Origin: Scytonema sp035967975
GTDB lineage: Bacteria; Cyanobacteriota; Cyanobacteriia; Cyanobacteriales; Nostocaceae
Direction: 5' to 3'
DNA: 64,000 nucleotides
Assembly: GCA_035967975.1 (NCBI GenBank)
Contig: JAWQFQ010000002.1
Location: 1-64,000 of the forward strand
In this document: positions 59,491 through 64,000 of the stretch, in pieces
Numbering within the stretch: the stretch's first letter is position 1
Layout of the letters: each line of letters opens with the position of its first letter
The notes under the pieces: generated by a model
Told to the model about the DNA's origin: nothing
Seen by the model: the letters and a program-made list of their open reading frames with translations, nothing else
The model's database searches: none
Position numbers and translations under genes: made by a program

Positions 59491-61635
59491 TTAGAGATTT
59501 GCGCGTGAGGTAATAGAGCGTTGCAGCTGAGCCAAAGCACGATTATATTGCAAAATGGCTTGAACTCGTTGACCCTCAGCGTTTACTAGGTCATTTTCTG
59601 CGTCAATGACTTCAGTTTGAGTTCCGACACCTGCTTGGAATCGCAAACGCGCCAAACGCAATGCTTCTCGTGCTTGGTCTACGGAAGCAGTAGCAGTTTG
59701 AACGTTTTCTAAATTAGACTGCAACTCAGCATAAGCTTGTTCCACTTGAAAGCGGATTTGGTTGCGCTGGTTAGCAAATTGATTTTCCGCCAGTCGAATA
59801 TTCGCTCTTTCTTGGTTAGCCCTAGCTTTTGCTGCACCGCCATCAAACAAAGTCCAGGTAGCCTGTAGTGCGACAGAATAGGAATCTTGAGCGTTTTGGT
59901 CATCATCAAACTCGTTTTGCAGACTGTAGTTACCAACAAAACTCACTTGCGGACGGATTTGTGCAAGAGCTGCGCGTATCCGTTGCTGAGCAATATTGCG
60001 TTGAGTTAGTTGTTGTTGCAGTTCCGGACGGTTTTGAAAGGCTAGTATGATAGTGCGTTCTAATGGAATATTCCAAAGACCGGCTAATTTTACAGGGTCT
60101 GCAGCACTGATATCAAGCGACTGAGACAAACTTAACGTTTGGGCTAATTGACGACGCGCAATCCGCTGCGATGCCAGAGAATTCGTTAATTGTTGTTGAA
60201 AATTCGCTAGGTTTACCTGAGCACGCAGAACATCAAAACGAGTTTGAACACCTGCTCGTTCTAAAGCTTGTGCATCCCTCAAACTAGCTTGAGCATTGGC
60301 GACAGCAGACTGGGCGATACGTACGTTTTCATCCTGTTGCTGTAAATCGTAATACTGAGTGGTGACATTAAGGCGAATTTCCTCAGACTGACGCTCAATT
60401 TCCAATTGTTGTTGGCGTACTTGCTCCTCAGCGGCTCGAATATTCGCCGAGCGCTGTCCACCAGTATAGATATCATATTGTACCCTTGCTCCAGCACTAA
60501 AAGTTGTGCTAGAACTCTGATTATTATTTATACCAAGTTGCCGTTGGAGAGGTGTTTGTTCGGTATCACTACTGCCAACAGGACCACTACGAGTCAGGTT
60601 GGAAGTCAAACCAGCTGTGGGATACAAGGCTGCTCTCGCTTCCCGCAGGGTAAATTGAGTACGTTCTAAAGTAATTAACGCCTCTTGTAAATCCCGATTA
60701 TTACGCCTTGCGAGTTCCAAAGCTTGTCCCAACGTAATTGGCTGAGTTCCCTGAATTCTCACTTCTTCTGGTTGAGTGGGAAACTGTAAGGGATTTGGAC
60801 TGGGATTGAGGTAATCAGGAACTGGAACAGCACCTGATGGTGTGGTCACTCCAGTTCCCGGCGTCACAGGCGCTACAGGTGTGGTGGTCGGTGGGTCAGC
60901 TTGAGCTACTTTCTTTCTTGGTGCATTTTTTGGCGAACAAGGAGAAGACCTAGCAAGCAAAGAAGCCGAACGGGGAATTTTACCTTTCTCCTCTTTTTGT
61001 GGACAAAACTCCACCTGTTCTAATAGCTGTGCAACTTCGACTATAGGGTTGCTTGGAGTTTGCGATCGCTTTGGTGAGCGGACATCAGAATTTATCTTTT
61101 CTACAGTTGGCTGTGGAGAAGACGAATTTGGATGAGCTTGAACAACCGAAGAGCGTTTTGAAGTCGTACTAGAAGAAATGTTATTTTGTGATTCTTCCCC
61201 AGCAGATGCTGAATGGTTCTGTTTTTGTTTACTAGAAGCAGAACGGATTTTATTTATCAACTCAGCTTGTTGCAAGGTAGGTTTCAAGCTTAAAAGAACC
61301 CCTTGAACCTTTCCTGCGACTTGTCTTATTGGCACACCGGTTTTACCAGCTAGTATCACCCCAACACTGCCATCACTGACAGATTGTAAACTGGCTGCCG
61401 TAACATTTGCAGCAGGAAGGATTGGGGTTGATAGACTATTGCCAACAGCCGTAGTTGATTGCGTATTAATATTAATTGCAGACGAAGTTTCATCAGAGGT
61501 GGAAGCCAAAATATTGGGCGATTCAAAAAGTCTCGCTCCAGTTATTTTTACAGTACCAGCCAGAGTTGGCTGAGTAATTATGACTGCTGCTGTCACACCA
61601 GGTAAGAAACTATGAAGTATTTTCTGTGCTTTCAC
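59491..61635 (-). CDS. TolC-like outer membrane efflux protein
   Basis: A 714-residue protein with a signal peptide (~1-27), a ~55-residue strand-rich segment beginning TVKITGARLFESPN that resembles AMIN-type domains, and a long Ser/Pro/Thr-rich low-complexity linker (~140-290). The C-terminal TolC/OEP domain (~300-710) has two coiled-coil repeats (QALELARRNNRDLQEALITL and LRLARLRFQAGVGTQTEVID). It should trimerise into an outer-membrane channel for type I secretion or efflux, similar to HgdD of Anabaena. It starts 72 bp after kaiC on the same strand, so read-through from the clock operon is possible. Confidence 0.9.
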   Translation of the reverse strand: MKAQKILHSFLPGVTAAVIITQPTLAGTVKITGARLFESPNILASTSDETSSAININTQSTTAVGNSLSTPILPAANVTAASLQSVSDGSVGVILAGKTGVPIRQVAGKVQGVLLSLKPTLQQAELINKIRSASSKQKQNHSASAGEESQNNISSSTTSKRSSVVQAHPNSSSPQPTVEKINSDVRSPKRSQTPSNPIVEVAQLLEQVEFCPQKEEKGKIPRSASLLARSSPCSPKNAPRKKVAQADPPTTTPVAPVTPGTGVTTPSGAVPVPDYLNPSPNPLQFPTQPEEVRIQGTQPITLGQALELARRNNRDLQEALITLERTQFTLREARAALYPTAGLTSNLTRSGPVGSSDTEQTPLQRQLGINNNQSSSTTFSAGARVQYDIYTGGQRSANIRAAEEQVRQQQLEIERQSEEIRLNVTTQYYDLQQQDENVRIAQSAVANAQASLRDAQALERAGVQTRFDVLRAQVNLANFQQQLTNSLASQRIARRQLAQTLSLSQSLDISAADPVKLAGLWNIPLERTIILAFQNRPELQQQLTQRNIAQQRIRAALAQIRPQVSFVGNYSLQNEFDDDQNAQDSYSVALQATWTLFDGGAAKARANQERANIRLAENQFANQRNQIRFQVEQAYAELQSNLENVQTATASVDQAREALRLARLRFQAGVGTQTEVIDAENDLVNAEGQRVQAILQYNRALAQLQRSITSRANL

Positions 61636-61707
61636 CGCATCCCCTCACACAACAATTTAAGCGGCAGAAACTGTTTTCTCACCACAGAACTATACCATGA
61701 TGCCAGT

Positions 61708-63270
61708 TTAGGAATCCGAGCCCTGTTTGTCTTGAAAACCCTTGACAATGCGAGACAGTTCTGCCTTTTCATCGATACTAACGCGGGTAGGAGCACCACT
61801 GACAATTCGCTCGTAGTTGCGGAAAGAATCTTTAATTTCGGGACCGTCGGCTGTGATATTATACTCGCGGATACCCTTGTCATGCCACGAACCACGCATT
61901 TTGAACACGTTAATTGCCCGCGCCATTTCTCCACGAATTTCTACATACTGCAACATCAAAATTGTGTCAGTAATCGTAGAAATATGGGAGTCTGTAATTG
62001 AATGAGACCCCATAAATTGGTCAGTTGTGTTGGTAAAGAAACCTGTGATTTCTTCTTGTTTAGCGTACCCCGTAACACCGATGACGAATTGACGGAAGGC
62101 ATTGTTGCTAACTCCACGTGCTAGTGCTGAAAGAGAATCAATCGCAATACGAGATGGTTTAAATTCAGCGATTTCCGATTTAATAATTTGTAAGTGGTCT
62201 TCTAATCCAGTTGATTCAGGATAGGTACAAATTATTTTTAGCAATCCTTGGCGTTCTAAGTCTTCAAAGTCAATCCCCCATGAAGAAGCATTACGTGAGA
62301 GTTGAGCTCTTGATTCTTCGTAAGCAAAAAGTATTGCTTTTTCTCCATTGATACAACCATTTTGAATAAATTTACTGACTAACAAAGTTTTCCCAGTACC
62401 TGTTGCTCCTGTTGCTAAAATAATAGAATCTTTGAAGAAACCTCCTCCACACATATCATCCAAGGTTCTTACCCCTGATGAGACTCTGACGTTGGAAGAC
62501 CGTTGAGTCAAGCGCATCGCTCCTAATGGGAAGATGTTGATTCCTTCATTAGTAATTGTAAAAGGGTACTCGCCCTTCATATGTGTTGTACCGCGCAATT
62601 TGAGGATTTCGAGTGTACGGCGACGGCGTTCCCCTTCTAATACATTCCGAACAATGACCACATTATCAGAAACAAATTCTTCTACTCCAAAACACGCGAC
62701 AGGTCCGTACTCTTCTGTTCGTTCTGTTGTAATGATTGTGGTTACACTCAGTTGTTTGAGACGTGCTACAAGACGAAAGATTTCTCTTCGGACCACTCCC
62801 ACAGCTTCATATTGCTGAAAGACTGCTGTCACTGAGTCAATGGAAACCCGTTTTGCTTTATACTTGCGAATTGCATATTGTAAGCGTTCAATCAGAGCAG
62901 ATAGGTCAAAGTTGCCAACGACATCTTGTCCTTCTGGATCGGGGGAAGCATCTAGTATAAACAACTTACCTTCATGGATTAAACGTTGCAAATTCCAACC
63001 AAAAATACCAGCATTTTTTATAATATCACTGGGGGATTCTTCAAAAGTAACAAATACTCCCGGTTCATCAAAGTAGACGATACCGTTATAGAGAAATTGA
63101 AGAGAAAATAACGTTTTGCCAGTTCCAGAGGTACCGCTGACTAAGGTTGTTCTACCTACCGGTAATCCACCATGACTTACGTCATCAAAGCCCTCTATCA
63201 TTGTACGAATTTTTTCTACACCTGTCAGTGATGGTGTTGTGTTCTGCTTTGTATGCCCTTTTTCACTCAT
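61708..63270 (-). CDS. kaiC: Circadian clock ATPase/autokinase KaiC
   Basis: A 520-residue double RecA-like ATPase, the core of the cyanobacterial oscillator. CI has Walker A GTSGTGKT (46-53) and catalytic E77/E78; CII has Walker A GATGTGKT (288-295) and E318/E319. The autophosphorylation sites S431 and T432 are in DSHISTITDT, and the C-terminal A-loop/tail that binds KaiA is present. It forms a hexamer in the cytosol. Gene order kaiA-kaiB-kaiC is canonical; the gap to kaiB is 81 bp. Confidence 0.98.
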   Translation of the reverse strand: MSEKGHTKQNTTPSLTGVEKIRTMIEGFDDVSHGGLPVGRTTLVSGTSGTGKTLFSLQFLYNGIVYFDEPGVFVTFEESPSDIIKNAGIFGWNLQRLIHEGKLFILDASPDPEGQDVVGNFDLSALIERLQYAIRKYKAKRVSIDSVTAVFQQYEAVGVVRREIFRLVARLKQLSVTTIITTERTEEYGPVACFGVEEFVSDNVVIVRNVLEGERRRRTLEILKLRGTTHMKGEYPFTITNEGINIFPLGAMRLTQRSSNVRVSSGVRTLDDMCGGGFFKDSIILATGATGTGKTLLVSKFIQNGCINGEKAILFAYEESRAQLSRNASSWGIDFEDLERQGLLKIICTYPESTGLEDHLQIIKSEIAEFKPSRIAIDSLSALARGVSNNAFRQFVIGVTGYAKQEEITGFFTNTTDQFMGSHSITDSHISTITDTILMLQYVEIRGEMARAINVFKMRGSWHDKGIREYNITADGPEIKDSFRNYERIVSGAPTRVSIDEKAELSRIVKGFQDKQGSDS

Positions 63271-63351
63271 TTTTGACGCTTAACAAATTAGGGAGTTATC
63301 CCAGTGATTGTATAAATAAGGAATGTCGTTGATATGTTCTGGTTATATAGT

Positions 63352-63672
63352 TTACTCTTCAAATTGTGCTTCGTCTTCAACTAGTTCTTCATAAAGTAAA
63401 TCCAAGCCAATTAATACTCTTTCTCTATCTGACAAATCTCCAATAATTTTTCGCACGGGTGGAGGCAAAATTTTAGATAATGTTGGCGTTGCTAAAATTT
63501 TATCTTCTTCTGCCAATTGTGGGTTTTTTAGAACATCAATCACTTTCAAAGCATAAACACCTTGAAACTCTTTTTCTAAGATGTTCTTAAGTGTCTTTAA
63601 TGCTCGTACTGAGTTAGGAGTGTTCCCTGCTACATATAGCTTGAGAACATAAGTTTTCCTTAATTTATTCAT
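63352..63672 (-). CDS. kaiB: Circadian clock protein KaiB
   Basis: A 106-residue thioredoxin-like, fold-switching clock protein that binds the CI ring of phosphorylated KaiC and sequesters KaiA. It has the typical TYVLKLYVAGNTPNSVRALK start and the LATPTLSKILPPPVRKIIGD segment, with an acidic C-terminal tail (EELVEDEAQFEE). Full-length compared with other KaiB. It lies between kaiA and kaiC. Confidence 0.98.
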   Translation of the reverse strand: MNKLRKTYVLKLYVAGNTPNSVRALKTLKNILEKEFQGVYALKVIDVLKNPQLAEEDKILATPTLSKILPPPVRKIIGDLSDRERVLIGLDLLYEELVEDEAQFEE

Positions 63673-63787
63673 ATAGTTAAGTGCAGGCTTTACCTAGAAT
63701 ATCGAACTACAGTAGTGTAGAGGTACATACCGTGAATTTAGAACATGACTGGTCGCCTGCTGAAAGACCCTCACTGGTTGCGGATTC

Positions 63788-64000
63788 CTATTTAGGAATC
63801 GAACAACGATAGAGTTCGCATAAGTGAGCCAGTATATCAATGAGTGTCAGGCGATAATCAAGTAATGCTTCATCACTTCGTCCCTCCAATTTTAACTGTT
63901 TGGAAAATTCATCAATCATATCCATATGCATTTCTATGATTTGGGGCACAGGAATATTAGCATAAAATATTGCCTTGATAAATTTATCAATTTTTTCTGG
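63788..64000 (-). CDS. kaiA: Circadian clock protein KaiA, C-terminal part (cut by window edge)
   Basis: The last 70 codons of kaiA. The frame reads PEKIDKFIKAIFYANIPVPQ, then MDMIDEFSKQLKLEGRSDEA and LLDYRLTLIDILAHLCELYR, ending CSIPK with TAG at 63788-63790. This is the conserved KaiC-binding four-helix domain that stimulates KaiC autophosphorylation. The N-terminal part lies beyond the window. The stop is 115 bp from kaiB, enough room for the separate kaiBC promoter known in other cyanobacteria. Confidence 0.95.
   Translation of the reverse strand, partial: PEKIDKFIKAIFYANIPVPQIIEMHMDMIDEFSKQLKLEGRSDEALLDYRLTLIDILAHLCELYRCSIPK

Noticed and set aside
61612..63332. Several plus-strand ORFs opposite kaiC and the TolC-like gene
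   Set aside because: All are antisense shadows of strongly conserved genes.

Overview
The window looks like chromosome from a filamentous, probably Nostocales-type cyanobacterium. The evidence is a kaiA-kaiB-kaiC clock operon at the right end, a Synechocystis sll0418-like tocopherol/plastoquinone methyltransferase, a thylakoid-type FtsH, many GCGATCGC (HIP1) octamers, short heptanucleotide tandem repeats and a large load of serine/threonine and histidine kinases. Intergenic DNA is crowded with palindromes and MITE-like elements. All calls come from reading the sequence; no database search was run.

Layout: 0-6.7 kb holds a seven-repeat beta-propeller protein, an AhpD-like protein overlapping a GAF-adenylate cyclase, Xaa-Pro aminopeptidase and a DegT-type aminotransferase. 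At 7.1-10.7 kb there is a 50-residue peptide gene with a strong ribosome binding site, followed by a JmjC/ROX-type oxygenase and a sucrase/ferredoxin-like protein (a possible peptide-modification locus), then a GNAT and a wrecked DNA methyltransferase remnant. At 10.7-19.3 kb are an unknown membrane-anchored protein, MPBQ methyltransferase, FtsH, a secreted protein, GltX and tRNA-Asp. At 19.7-24.2 kb lies a small accessory cluster (FAD amine oxidase, SABATH-like carboxyl methyltransferase, amino-acid dehydrogenase) with group II intron and VapBC debris.

24.3-39.3 kb is a signalling island: two tandem Ser/Thr kinases sharing an unassigned C-terminal domain, four histidine kinases (one of them a hybrid), two stand-alone response regulators and two tandem Crp-like regulators. 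39.3-54.7 kb is mostly housekeeping and conserved cyanobacterial genes (phytase-like, TM0106-type nuclease, cystine lyase, glycosyltransferases, YjbQ, Nif3, beta-CASP hydrolase, RidA), punctuated by repeats and a 100-N assembly gap.

55.2-58.0 kb carries the most striking locus: a small EACC1-like protein followed by a caspase-FGE fusion whose last ~40 codons look like a diversity-generating-retroelement variable region (NNC codons where the template would have AAC). This fits the hypermutable antigen-sensor/conflict systems of multicellular bacteria. No retroelement reverse transcriptase or template repeat is visible here, so mutagenesis would have to act in trans. The window ends with a truncated Rpn-like nuclease, a TolC-like outer membrane channel and the clock genes kaiC, kaiB and the 3' end of kaiA.
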